From assembly GCA_030248225.1 (NCBI GenBank), contig JASANE010000108.1, forward strand, positions 1 through 64,000: a DNA stretch of 64,000 nucleotides. The letters run 5' to 3'. The notes under the pieces were generated by a model. That model had not been told where the DNA came from. It saw only the letters and a list, made by a program, of their open reading frames with translations, and ran no database searches. This document shows, one piece after another, positions 47,318-57,021 of the stretch. Each line of letters begins with the position of its first letter. The first letter of the stretch is position 1. This stretch comes from Trileptium ribeirensis. Taxonomy: Eukaryota; Nematoda; Enoplea; Enoplida; Thoracostomopsidae. Both the position numbers and the translations under genes were made by a program.

Positions 47318-48368
47318 TGTAACCTACGTGGTCCTAGGGGTGCTTAGTCCCATCGTAGATTACGCACGAACTAACAGCGATGCGAGCACCAACAGATATT
47401 TTATTTTATGAGCTTAATCCTAAGGCCTCAATGTGTAACGCTTATAATGCAGACTTTTTATTTCGCGCACTACAACAAATTTCAAACTTTACACACATTA
47501 AACAAATAAACGGCTGAACCGTACTCACCTTGACTGCGCAGCTTCTGAGGCCGACTGAGGCCCTGATCTAACTGCGCAACCGCTTAAATACCCGAGCTAT
47601 TAATCTACTCCCAATTTTCTCCCTATTGATTTCTCTAAGTGATCGAAATTACATAATAAGTTTTCCAAGTTTTACTCTGGTTCCACTCCCCTAAAATTCC
47701 CTCTTAAACCTAAGTGAATTTTAGTCGTTAGAGAATGATTTTTTGTGAATTTCCCCGAATTCTTAAGTATAAACAAAATTTAAGATTTTAATCGAAAATC
47801 CAGCAGATACACATACACATATCCGCTAATGTAGGCCTAATGCTTAAGGCACCCAACCCTTACACTCAAATTCGATATATTTAAATTCTATGCCTTAGGC
47901 TCACATGAAACTCTTGTAAATTCGTTTCTCCTATAAAACTCCCTGAAACTTAGCTAAGTCTCAAAATTCTCCTGGGCCCTGTACAAAAGTTCCAACACAC
48001 TACGAAATACATCAAGTGCTCATAGAAACGTAAACACACGACAAATGATACTGCATACATACACTACTTTCCGACATACAACAAAGTCATAAACATATTA
48101 TGTGTCACAAACATACACTTCGTAAGGAATAAACATATACAATACATATACTTTTGTATACAATATTTCATAACAACAATGTAGACCGTAAACACACAAT
48201 AAATGTATTGCACAGATGGTAAACAAACAAACAGTACTTAAGGGAAGCAAATTAGCCCATGTGAAGTGGATTTAAGGGCGTCGGCCCGGTGTGTTTTGGG
48301 TTTACGACCTAATACGTCCCCCCGGGCTCACATAAGGGAATTTGTTCCCAAGGCAATACCTCGTTACA
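47318..48368 (-). repeat. 3' LTR of the gag-only element
   Basis: On the plus strand it runs from TGTAACCTACG to CCTCGTTACA, giving inverted ends TGTAAC/GTTACA on the element strand. It is about 1.05 kb. Its inner boundary is followed after TTA by the polypurine tract. Positions 47687-48318 appear identical to 55642-56273, whereas 47318-47686 differs from its partner at many sites. Confidence 0.85.
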
Positions 48369-48371
48369 TTA

Positions 48372-48380
48372 CCCCCTCCT
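48372..48380 (-). other. Polypurine tract
   Basis: On the minus strand AGGAGGGGG lies directly upstream of the 3' LTR start (3 nt before TGTAAC). This is the expected position for plus-strand priming in LTR retroelements. Confidence 0.7.
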
Positions 48381-48621
48381 ACGCGTTAAAATTTGTCCCC
48401 AAATTTTCCTAACTTTTGTTAATATGCCATTATCCACATCGCAAACAACAATCAATAAAATGCAACCATTCGCTCAAAATTCAATTACTAACAAATCAAT
48501 CAAAGCAATCATTCATTATACGGCAATAATTTATATCAGTCAGGGTCTTCTATTAACGATATAGTCTTTTTTAACCATTGTCTATAGTTTACCACGTTGA
48601 AACCAATCAACCAACGTACTG

Positions 48622-48891
48622 TTAACCACCACCACCATGCTGCACCATACTGACGCGAAACCACGGTAATCGTTCTTTATAAAACTTTATAACTTCCGGA
48701 TAGATATACCATAGCCACAATATACGCACGCAGTAATTGCATAAACCACCGTGAATACCAAAATGTTCCTTCGGGATATGATGTGAAGTAGATACTGGCC
48801 AATTTGCTACTGACCGGAGGAAGAGTAATATATTTGGCCAACAATTACATTTGCAGATAGTTGAGCGTTCGACGCAATCCACAATCGGCAT
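48622..48891 (-). CDS. Small ORF near the 3' LTR, unknown
   Basis: An ATG-initiated 89-codon ORF on the element strand lies about 250 bp before the polypurine tract. It is Cys- and aromatic-rich (CVERSTICKCNCWPN near the start, GGLCNYCVRILWLWYIYPEV later) and ends in four glycines. It matches no pol or env motif known to me. It could be a remnant of a 3' gene or chance. Confidence 0.2.
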   Translation of the reverse strand: MPIVDCVERSTICKCNCWPNILLFLRSVANWPVSTSHHIPKEHFGIHGGLCNYCVRILWLWYIYPEVIKFYKERLPWFRVSMVQHGGGG

Positions 48892-50448
48892 TCACAGACA
48901 ATCATCATTCGTACACAATACAACAGCTTGTTATGAATTTGAATTCCACGATCAGTGTAACATAAAACACACAAACAAAATACACACTAAGAACATTATA
49001 CAACAAAAATAATTGCATAGTAATTTTCAATAGTGGCATAACAGGAAGATCTAATACTGTGTATATTAATTCGTTTACCAAACCAACCTAAACTAGGTAG
49101 ACACTAAGTTTATCATTAAATTTAAAGAGAAAATCTTGATCAAAATCCAGTCTTTAAATTATTTTTGGAGTGCAAATATCATGCGAGATATTCAACGGTT
49201 GCTTATAATTTGTGTCACTTGCTATAGCAAATATTTTACAAATTAATTATAGGTCTCACAGACATGATATTGAACCCTAAAACCAAAAAACCATGCCATT
49301 TTAACTAGCGGCCAAATCAGAACTAATTACTGCGATTTTACTTGACCCATTTATGCCCGAATTAATTTTTGCATTGACAATGTTTGACAAACTCAAGCTG
49401 GCGCCAGTGATCAAGCGGACTTGCCGTGAAAGTTGTTCACGCAAACCACTGAACTATCTGGAAGTCGTTGCCCGGTTCCCTAAAAAGCCTCACAACCCCT
49501 AAATACTTTTTGTTGACGTTAAATTTGAGCCTCATAGCTCTGAATAAAAACAGATATTAACCTTATTTATCTCAGAAATAAAAATAAAAAATCTATCACT
49601 ACAGCGGCAGCTTCCAAAAGTAAATCCGTCGTGTTCCCGGCGGTTCTATTCGCAACGATTTCCCATTTATACAACCACACATGGTGTATTATTTGTATAA
49701 AAATGCTATATACAGATATCTGGCTAGTCCAAAGGGGGGTGGAGTTTTTAGCTGCCCCGGCAACACTTAGGTACTCCCGGCGCCTACACCCCGACAAACA
49801 TTCGGGTCCCCCGGCTCAAAGCCCTCTGCTGAGAAACATAAACGTCTAAACGCGACACAATCCGGCCAAAAAAAATTGGGCCCTCCGGCAAAATCTGGCA
49901 CCCCCCGAAGGCGACCCGGCCTCCGGCTCACGTCCCCGGCTATAATTTCCGAGGTTAGGACTAGCTAGGATATACATTATACATATACAATGCATACGTA
50001 TAAAATACATACACGTACATATATACACATATACATATACCCATACATACATACATACACACTTAGTAGCACCAAACTATACTGTTAAAATTTTCCGCTT
50101 TTAACGTTTTTGTTTACTTTTTCACCAAATAACTCTAAGCGATAACTGCCAATAAACATTTTCACTATACAATTTCGTTCTACATGCCTTTCGTAAACAT
50201 AAATGCTGTGTTTTGCGTAAGCTATTTATTTTTCACATATGTGCTGACGAATATATGCTGCCTCTGTAACTTTCATTTAGTAGTTGTGTGTGCAGGAACG
50301 TCGTAAATATTTCAATGGAGTAAAAACTACATGATGTGCTGCGCTGCAAACAACAAATTTATTTTTATTTTTTTATCTTTAAGACACAACAACCAAGCAG
50401 CAATCTAAATTTATATTCAATTTTACCTATATATTTTATAAGAGACGC
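48892..50448. other. Non-coding element interior with CCGGC-rich stretch and microsatellite
   Basis: No pol-like frame. CCGGC occurs about eight times between 49635 and 49945 in otherwise AT-rich DNA. A (ATACATAC)-type microsatellite spans about 49968-50062. A tRNA-like stretch at 49398-49485 was considered and not accepted. Confidence 0.5.
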
Positions 50449-50710
50449 GGTCACGCAGGGACATAAAATCCCCTGCGAGACCATTTTAAACATATGCCGA
50501 GGCACACAGGGACATTGCACCCCCTGTGTGTCTATTTTATATACATGTAAACGGCACACAGGGACATTATACCCCCTGTGTGTCAAAAATTTTTTTTGAA
50601 TTTAGCGGCGCATACGAGACTTAAAACCCCTCGTATGTCGTCAAAACAAGATTCAACAAGGTGCGAGAACAAAAGCAGACCCACAAGGACATAAATTCTC
50701 CTTGTGGGTC
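50449..50710. ncRNA. Array of five hairpins with variable stems and related loops
   Basis: Five consecutive stem-loops: 50449-50482 (CGCAGGG/CCCTGCG plus outer GGTC/GACC), 50503-50530 and 50555-50582 (CACACAGGG/CCCTGTGTG), 50611-50637 (CATACGAG/CTCGTATG) and 50678-50710 (GACCCACAAGG/CCTTGTGGGTC). All stems are perfect, 7 to 11 bp. The loops are ACATAAAATC, ACATTGCACC, ACATTATACC, ACTTAAAACCC and ACATAAATTCT. Stem sequences differ while pairing is kept, which is the pattern of selected RNA or DNA structure. Copies 2 and 3 are 52 nt apart, so protein-level repetition does not explain the conservation. Function unknown; possibly packaging, dimerisation or processing of the element RNA. Confidence 0.7.
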
Positions 50711-50712
50711 AA

Positions 50713-50762
50713 CCTAGGGAACCCATGTCAACAAAAAAGGTCCGTTGGGTTTCTTTTCTAGG
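50713..50762. other. Two-part hairpin after the array
   Basis: CCTAG (50713-50717) pairs with CTAGG (50758-50762), and AACCCA (50720-50725) with TGGGTT (50746-50751), separated by an internal loop. Its 3' half, CCGTTGGGTTT...TTCTAGGAATA, recurs at about 50932-50957, so the motif is repeated though the pairing partner is not. Confidence 0.45.
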
Positions 50763-50865
50763 AATAGGTTAAAATATTGCCACCTCCATGAGTTGTAAGT
50801 ACAAATGGATAGTATTTTATTCACATTAAGATGGATTTTATAAGACCTAATTTGCCGAAATTTCA

Positions 50866-51081
50866 TTATAAGTATATATAGCCAATTTTTTTCATAAAAG
50901 CGAGTCTAAAATAATTCTTCGATCTGCAAATACCGTTGGGTTTAAATTCTAGGAATAAGCGTAAACTTACAGTCGGTCTTATTGAGTTGAGTTTTAAACT
51001 GAGATAGAAAACTTTACACGGTAGTGCAAAGGCACAATACACCAAAACTGCACACACAAATGTGATTTGGTAAAACGACAC
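50866..51081 (-). CDS. Small ORF with signal-peptide-like start
   Basis: A 71-codon ORF on the element strand begins MSFYQITFVCAVLVYCAFAL, which looks like a cleavable signal peptide, followed by about 50 residues of basic sequence. It might be a remnant of an env-like gene or a chance ORF. It overlaps the second copy of the CCGTTGGGTTT repeat, which argues against a simple coding role. Confidence 0.2.
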   Translation of the reverse strand: MSFYQITFVCAVLVYCAFALPCKVFYLSLKLNSIRPTVSLRLFLEFKPNGICRSKNYFRLAFMKKIGYIYL

Positions 51082-51169
51082 ATTTAAGGTTCACCTGAGG
51101 AAAATTAATTTTTTGACCTTTTTTACACGGGATTATGCCCCTGAGGAGACATATATACTGAAACAAAGT

Positions 51170-51350
51170 CGAACTGGATGGCCACTAAACCGGAGCCCAG
51201 TTCGCAAACAAATTGTATTAAAGTACACATATTTACAATAGGTAGTTACAGGGTTTGAGAACCTCTCCAACTTTTTACTATTTTTTACCCTTGAGCACAA
51301 GATGCATTGCATACACGCGGCTAGATGGCCACTAAACCGGAGCCTAGCCG
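51170..51350. ncRNA. Two hairpins sharing an identical 19-nt loop
   Basis: 51170-51204: CGAACTGG/CCAGTTCG. 51318-51350: CGGCTAG/CTAGCCG. Both enclose exactly ATGGCCACTAAACCGGAGC. Stems are perfect and unrelated in sequence while the loop is invariant. The two lie 147 nt apart in the same frame, so a shared peptide (LRFSGH on minus) is an alternative explanation for the loop but not for the stems. They are probably structured recognition elements of the retroelement RNA. Confidence 0.65.
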
Positions 51351-51484
51351 AAGACAAACGGTATTTATGTACTAAAGAACACATATTTAAAATACACGCT
51401 AGCAGAACATTGAGCATGAGTTTTTTTCTGAGTGAGTGGTCCAACACGAGCACAAATACAATTTAAGGATGTCCAGCCGACCCC

Positions 51485-51627
51485 GTTGCTCACACCCCGC
51501 CTTGGTTGAAACTGCCTACCAGGGACGCCGTCGACAGTGCATCCTCACTGTTGTGTGACCTCAGGTACACGGCTGATTTACATCACCTGGCTAGTGCAGG
51601 GGACATGAAAGGTTTTCCGTGAGCAAC
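51485..51627 (+). ncRNA. 143-nt cloverleaf-like structured domain
   Basis: GTTGCTCAC (51485-51493) pairs with GTGAGCAAC (51619-51627). Inside are three hairpins: CCTTGGT/ACCAGGG (51500-51506 with 51518-51524), CGACAGTG/CACTGTTG (51532-51539 with 51546-51553) and TCAGGT/ACCTGG (51561-51566 with 51585-51590). Each hairpin contains one G-U pair when read on the plus strand, which would be an A-C mismatch on minus. This hints that the plus-strand RNA, antisense to gag, is the folded form. No known RNA family is recognised. Confidence 0.5.
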
Positions 51628-53320
51628 TTGAGTTAAAACTGAGCAAGCCCCCTCTCCGATTACACCAAAAAGGACTAGTGCACACATCCAATTATGAAAC
51701 CCTAAAGTTTTTTTAAACAAAACTTATGCGATTTATTAAACTTAAAAATAAATGTTAATATTGGATGTGTGGATTAGCTCCTTCCTCTAGGTTCAAAAAT
51801 CCTTTTTCAAATTTTGGGGAGCACTTATTTTTAAAATTTCATCATTTTTTTACTCAAGCTCTTATTTTTTTCCAAGTGGTCCCGAAGTATTGGTAAGGTT
51901 TTTGTCCTTATAAAAACAGTTTGAATGCAATACCTGAAAACCTGTTTGTGAACACGTAGTGAAATACATAAAACTTCTCGTATTAGCTTTGAGATAAAAT
52001 TTTTTTGAAATACATTGCTCCATATTTTGACTATAGACCCGTTTTAAAAATCCCTACTTAAAATCAGCTACTATTCTGGTTTTATTTAAAGTTTCGAAAA
52101 AGTTTCTTTTTTGATTTTATTTGGAACCTTACCACCTAATGAGATTCCACCGATATACATATACGGCGCGATACGCAAGCACTCAAAAACTGTTTTTATC
52201 TTTTCATAAATAAATAAGTTTATAACTCACCTGGGTTTTGCTTACTCCCATATATCCTTTTAGCTCCAACGCCCTTTCATAGTTGACTTTGATTATTTCC
52301 ATGTTAATGCGCCAACAGAATATTATAGTGCTCGGGACGGAAGACCATAACCACAACTTTTTTGACCCCCTAAAAACCTGTAAACATCAAACTGAGAAGC
52401 AACGCTTCTCTATAAACAATTGCTTCTCATTCAACACAAAATTTATGATTAAAAATTTTTTTTGTCTATCGGATTATTAAATTTTTTTTGGCATCATCAT
52501 AACCAGAAATGTACACCGAGTTTAAATAAGTTGTTACCAGTACACAGAAAATTTTGGTAGCAGGATATATTAGAGGTGTGTTCTTTTTTTTAACACGTCG
52601 TCACAAATAAAGAAAGCTCAGCACTTTTTGTAGATTTATTATTTTCGATAAGAAAGCAGTTATTTGTCGACTCCAAAAAAAGTTTTTTTATTACTTACGG
52701 CGAAATCAATTATTTTCTGCACCTCGTAAAATGAATAATACTTATTATTTCGTATAGTACATTTCTCCAAAATCCTCAAACATTTTCATATGGCCTGTCG
52801 TTGGCACCGATTTAGAACCTGTAAATGTCTAAATTGTTCAATTTTTCAAGTTAAAGGTACAGGTACGATGCGATTAATTATAAGCGACTAAATTTGTTCT
52901 CAGTTTATGTTATTCTGCCTCTTAAAATATTGATGTCTTAATGGGCCCTTCGATTGAACTACATATTAAACAGAATTTTTCTCTTAGAAACAATGCCCCA
53001 GTATTTGAAAACTCTAGTACATTGAGCAATCAAAATACCAACAGTATTTTTCGCTTAATCCCAAGCAATATTAGTTTAAAGTTATTTTCAGAGATCCAGA
53101 TTTTTTAAAAATTCTTTTAAACAGTCTATTAAGGAACCCCAGGCCATAATTGATTTCGAAATAGCACTTTCCCGGCATTCTGAAGACGCTAATCAGTCAT
53201 TTATCACCAAAATTAAAATACAGTTTTTATAAAAAATCCCATAAAATCACGAAAAACGGATACATGAAAACTGAAAAATTCATTGGCCAACAAAAATTAC
53301 CTCTGTATGGAGTAAAATAT
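51628..53320. other. Non-coding element interior downstream of gag
   Basis: AT-rich with many short poly-T and poly-A runs. No pol motif on either strand. Part of it will be the 3' untranslated region of the gag transcript. Confidence 0.5.
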
Positions 53321-55096
53321 TTATGTTATATCACCCAAGAATGGACTTATGAAACCAACTAGACTGACTTCGATTTTTCTTTTCGAATTTCGCACAAATT
53401 TTCCACTATTTTGTAAACAGTTTGAACCTTGAAAGTGAATCTGACAAGAAGCACTTTTAGAAATTACAATATCGGTGGATAAATTTTTTAAATTTTTATT
53501 ACCAAAAACATCTCGTTTTATGGAATCCCGTTTTAATAACAGTGTAACAAATACCAACTTACATGATCGTGGTGTTACCCTTCGTATATTGCCACAGTTA
53601 CAAAATTTCTTTTTCACCGATAAAGAATGTGAATGTTTAGCACAATCCTCGCTTGGCAAACCATAAATGACGTTTCCGTTCAGAGTAATTAGACCCACAA
53701 TATTCCATGAGATTACATAACATTGCGTATCCTGACACGCGTCTCGACTTCGATGGATCTGGATGACCTTGACAACAACGTAAATTTCTAAAAGCCTAGA
53801 AAGGAATCGCACATATACAATAACATCATACAACAACCTATTAACATATATTTTTACACATGCACACCTAAATTGAACACCTTCATTGCTATGCATCGGT
53901 TCATTTTCATAGTCAATTCCTTTCATATTGACTAAACCAAAATCCTTAAAATTTGTGGTCAAATTTTCATTCCCGTTTAGGCTAGAAACATTTTTGTGTT
54001 TTTCTATAAATACCATTTTTGAACACCTAATTGAATCACCCCTCAGATCCAAAATAATAGACGCACAGATAACCAGCGGCCGTTTTCTTACCGTTGTGTT
54101 CATCTGTATCTCGCTTTGCATAACTTCATCCAAAAACGTCCCTTTAGGTTCACATCTTTTGAACACACTTATCTCAGCGTTACCACACTGTCTTCCTCCA
54201 TATGTTTGGATTGGTTGATGACGTTGCCGTTTATCACATAAATTCCATTCGGCATTTAGACTTTCGCATCTGAAATCTGTCTTAGAACCCCATCGGGTTC
54301 CCACATTTCTATTCATACAGGACATAGTATTTGTAGATAAATTTTCAGTACTACTTAGCATATCTACTGATTTAAATTTTTTGTTACACAATCTAGAATT
54401 CGAAATTTTCAAATAAACAGCAGATTTGTCAGTGCAGTCAAAATTTTCAGTCGAGTTCAACGGCTCATTGTTTAAACTAATTTTTTGTGATTCACTACCA
54501 ATGACTTTTAAGTTTGGTGCAAACAGTTCTGTCTCCGTTGAACATACAAAATTTTCAATACACTCTTGCTTACGAGCCTCAGCTATAGCAGCTTGAAATG
54601 ACCCAGGCCTGGCAGATAACACAAATCGCCGAATCGTTTTGTTTAATCCGCACATAAAATTTTCTAAGGCAATTATGTCCCTAGTTTCTTTGGAGAATGT
54701 AGGATAAGCTTTCGTAACCAGATATTCAATATCTTTTGCATAAGTTTCAACTGACTCATTAAATCTTTGCGACCTCTCTCTCAATTGTGCCCCATAATTA
54801 TATGTGACATACTTCGGTACAAAAGTTTCAACCAAACAATTTTTCAATAAATCATAATTTTTCTTTGTTTCACCAGAGATGCATTCCCATTTCCGAGCAG
54901 CTTCGCTCCGCAAAAAGGCTGGTAGTATACGAGCCATCTCATCTTTTGACCACTCATTAGCAAATGAAATACGTTCAAAAATACCTATCCATTCCTCAAA
55001 ATCATCTCCAAAGTTTCCATAATAAAGAGGAATATCGTCAGCTTCAAAAATATTAGGTTCTCTTTGGCCTACCCCTCTATTTGGATCAAGATTCAT
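53321..55096 (-). CDS. gag: Gag-type polyprotein, C-terminal half unusual
   Basis: This 591-codon ORF starts about 175 nt inside the right LTR, the normal place for gag. Residues about 25-185 match the retrotransposon Gag (capsid) family of Ty3/gypsy elements: FEEWIGIFERISFANEWS (33-50), ARKWECIS (67-74), LRERSQRFNESVETYAKDIE (105-124) and LENFMCGLNKTIRRF (144-158). It would form the particle that packages element RNA. Downstream there are no CCHC zinc knuckles. Residues about 411-433 (VKIYVNRLLYDVIVYVRFLS) align by pattern with the N-terminal strand and active-site loop of a retropepsin, but the catalytic DTG is absent. The frame is intact despite missing enzymes, which suggests recent activity or selection for the capsid. 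Basis: motifs seen; family by established knowledge; retropepsin relic is inference. Confidence 0.85.
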   Translation of the reverse strand: MNLDPNRGVGQREPNIFEADDIPLYYGNFGDDFEEWIGIFERISFANEWSKDEMARILPAFLRSEAARKWECISGETKKNYDLLKNCLVETFVPKYVTYNYGAQLRERSQRFNESVETYAKDIEYLVTKAYPTFSKETRDIIALENFMCGLNKTIRRFVLSARPGSFQAAIAEARKQECIENFVCSTETELFAPNLKVIGSESQKISLNNEPLNSTENFDCTDKSAVYLKISNSRLCNKKFKSVDMLSSTENLSTNTMSCMNRNVGTRWGSKTDFRCESLNAEWNLCDKRQRHQPIQTYGGRQCGNAEISVFKRCEPKGTFLDEVMQSEIQMNTTVRKRPLVICASIILDLRGDSIRCSKMVFIEKHKNVSSLNGNENLTTNFKDFGLVNMKGIDYENEPMHSNEGVQFRCACVKIYVNRLLYDVIVYVRFLSRLLEIYVVVKVIQIHRSRDACQDTQCYVISWNIVGLITLNGNVIYGLPSEDCAKHSHSLSVKKKFCNCGNIRRVTPRSCKLVFVTLLLKRDSIKRDVFGNKNLKNLSTDIVISKSASCQIHFQGSNCLQNSGKFVRNSKRKIEVSLVGFISPFLGDIT

Positions 55097-55247
55097 TGTT
55101 GTTTTCAGTACACATCCAATCGCATGAAAAAAACTGAAACACGTTGGGCTACCCCCAATTTTTTTTTATAATTCTCTAATGTTATTTCTAATCGGAGACA
55201 ATATAACCAACAGAAGTTTATCCCTGTTCGTAGTTCCCACTTAGTTC

Positions 55248-55270
55248 GAGACTCCAGGCTTGCGGCACCA
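55248..55270 (-). promoter_or_regulatory. Primer-binding-site-like sequence
   Basis: On minus, three T residues after the LTR end comes TGGTGCCGCAAGCCTGG. PBS sequences begin TGG because they pair with a tRNA 3' CCA. I cannot assign the tRNA with confidence; the T-loop-like GTTCGAG falls 3 nt too far from CCA for a full-length tRNA match. Confidence 0.5.
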
Positions 55271-55273
55271 AAA

Positions 55274-56273
55274 TGTAGCCTACGTGGTCCTAGGGGTGTT
55301 TAGTCCCACCGTAGATTACACACGAACTACAACAATGCTAGCACCAAGGAATATTTTAATTTATGAGCTTAATCCTAAGGCCTTAATGTGTAACACTTAT
55401 AATGCAGATATTTTATTTCACACACTTCAATAAGTCATAAATTCTACACACATTAAACAAATAAACGGCTGAACCGTACTCACCTTGATTGCGCAGCTTC
55501 TGAGGCCGACTGAGGCCCTGATCTAACTGCGCAACCGCTTAAATACCCGAGCTAATAGTCTACTCCCAATTTTCTCCTAGTTGATTTCTCTAAGTGATCG
55601 AAATTACATAATAAGTTTTTCAAGTTTTACTCTGGTTCCACCCCCCTAAAATTCCCTCTTAAACCTAAGTGAATTTTAGTCGTTAGAGAATGATTTTTTG
55701 TGAATTTCCCCGAATTCTTAAGTATAAACAAAATTTAAGATTTTAATCGAAAATCCAGCAGATACACATACACATATCCGCTAATGTAGGCCTAATGCTT
55801 AAGGCACCCAACCCTTACACTCAAATTCGATATATTTAAATTCTATGCCTTAGGCTCACATGAAACTCTTGTAAATTCGTTTCTCCTATAAAACTCCCTG
55901 AAACTTAGCTAAGTCTCAAAATTCTCCTGGGCCCTGTACAAAAGTTCCAACACACTACGAAATACATCAAGTGCTCATAGAAACGTAAACACACGACAAA
56001 TGATACTGCATACATACACTACTTTCCGACATACAACAAAGTCATAAACATATTATGTGTCACAAACATACACTTCGTAAGGAATAAACATATACAATAC
56101 ATATACTTTTGTATACAATATTTCATAACAACAATGTAGACCGTAAACACACAATAAATGTATTGCACAGATGGTAAACAAACAAACAGTACTTAAGGGA
56201 AGCAAATTAGCCCATGTGAAGTGGATTTAAGGGCGTCGGCCCGGTGTGTTTTGGGTTTACGACCTAATACGTC
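55274..56273 (-). repeat. 5' LTR of the gag-only element, outer end lost
   Basis: It starts TGTAGCCTACGTGG and is collinear with 47318-48318. It breaks off at CCTAATACGTC (56273), whereas the left LTR continues another 50 bp to GTTACA. On the element strand this removes the first 50 bp of U3. The last 632 bp look identical to the left LTR; the first ~370 bp are clearly diverged. Confidence 0.85.
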
Positions 56274-57021
56274 AAAAACAATACCAACCGTTGCAGGCTG
56301 CTTTCGAGAGTCAGTTCCATTGAGATATCTTTCTCATTCACCAAGACAGGCAATTTGACTACAGGGTAGTCTCACCACAGCCTCAGCGGGGTGTGCCCCG
56401 AACCATAACAGAACAAGTATGCGTCATAATGTTATTTCAAAGCAGCCATTTATAATGATAGCGTAATATAATGTTTGGAAAAGCAAACGGCAAAATAAAC
56501 CAATGTTGCACCATCAACTAAAGATTAATAGAATGTATAAACTCAACAACTGGCCAACGAACTGTGTTAGCCAACTAATTGCCTCTTTCCTTTATTAATT
56601 TTTTTTGTATCTTGTATTATGTCATTCGGTTAGAAATTGGACATCTTTTTGTGGTTTTGCGCACTACAACACCATCAAAATAAAACTGTAAATTTATGAC
56701 TATATGTTGTGGGCGTGTGCGAGATTAGAGACATTGCGCAGAAATAAGTTAGCAATTTTAAGACTTTTGTATACTAATTATGACTATAAATCTGCTTTTT
56801 ATTATTTTTTAAAGTATGTCAGGCTGTAACATTGTTTTCGCCCTTTATTAGACTATACCTAAATCTGTACTAGATTGTCACACTGAAGCGTTTTTCGGAC
56901 TCGCTAGGTAGAATTAATTTTACCCCGAGGAAGAACCGTACATGAAGCATATCGGATTTGCTAAGCTACATTCTATACTCGAGCCTGTCTACAACTAAAT
57001 AAAGTTCACACAGCTTAATAA
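56274..57021. other. No gene recognised
   Basis: Unrelated to the LTR beyond 56273. No coding or repeat structure found. Confidence 0.45.

Larger units (their letters stand above)
47318..56273 (-). mobile_element. Gag-only LTR retroelement (Ty3/gypsy-like), non-autonomous
   Basis: Two LTRs in the same orientation flank ~6.9 kb. Read on minus: the 5' LTR (right), a PBS-like TGG start 3 nt inside it, a gag-type ORF of 591 codons, about 5 kb with no pol-like reading frame, a polypurine tract and the 3' LTR (left). No reverse transcriptase, RNase H or integrase motif was found, so movement would need enzymes supplied in trans. The layout resembles elements that retain gag only (TR-GAG type). The outer 50 bp of the right LTR is missing, so no target duplication can be checked; ATAG precedes the left LTR. 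The non-coding interior carries the structured blocks listed below. Confidence 0.8.

Noticed and set aside
49398..49485. tRNA-like GTGATCAAGCGG ... CCCGGTTCCC
   Set aside because: Arms cannot be paired into a cloverleaf and box A is poor; at best a very old SINE fragment.
50365..50586. Repetitive 73-codon minus ORF (CPCV motifs)
   Set aside because: The apparent peptide repeats come from hairpin copies lying in different frames, so the nucleic acid rather than the peptide is repeated.
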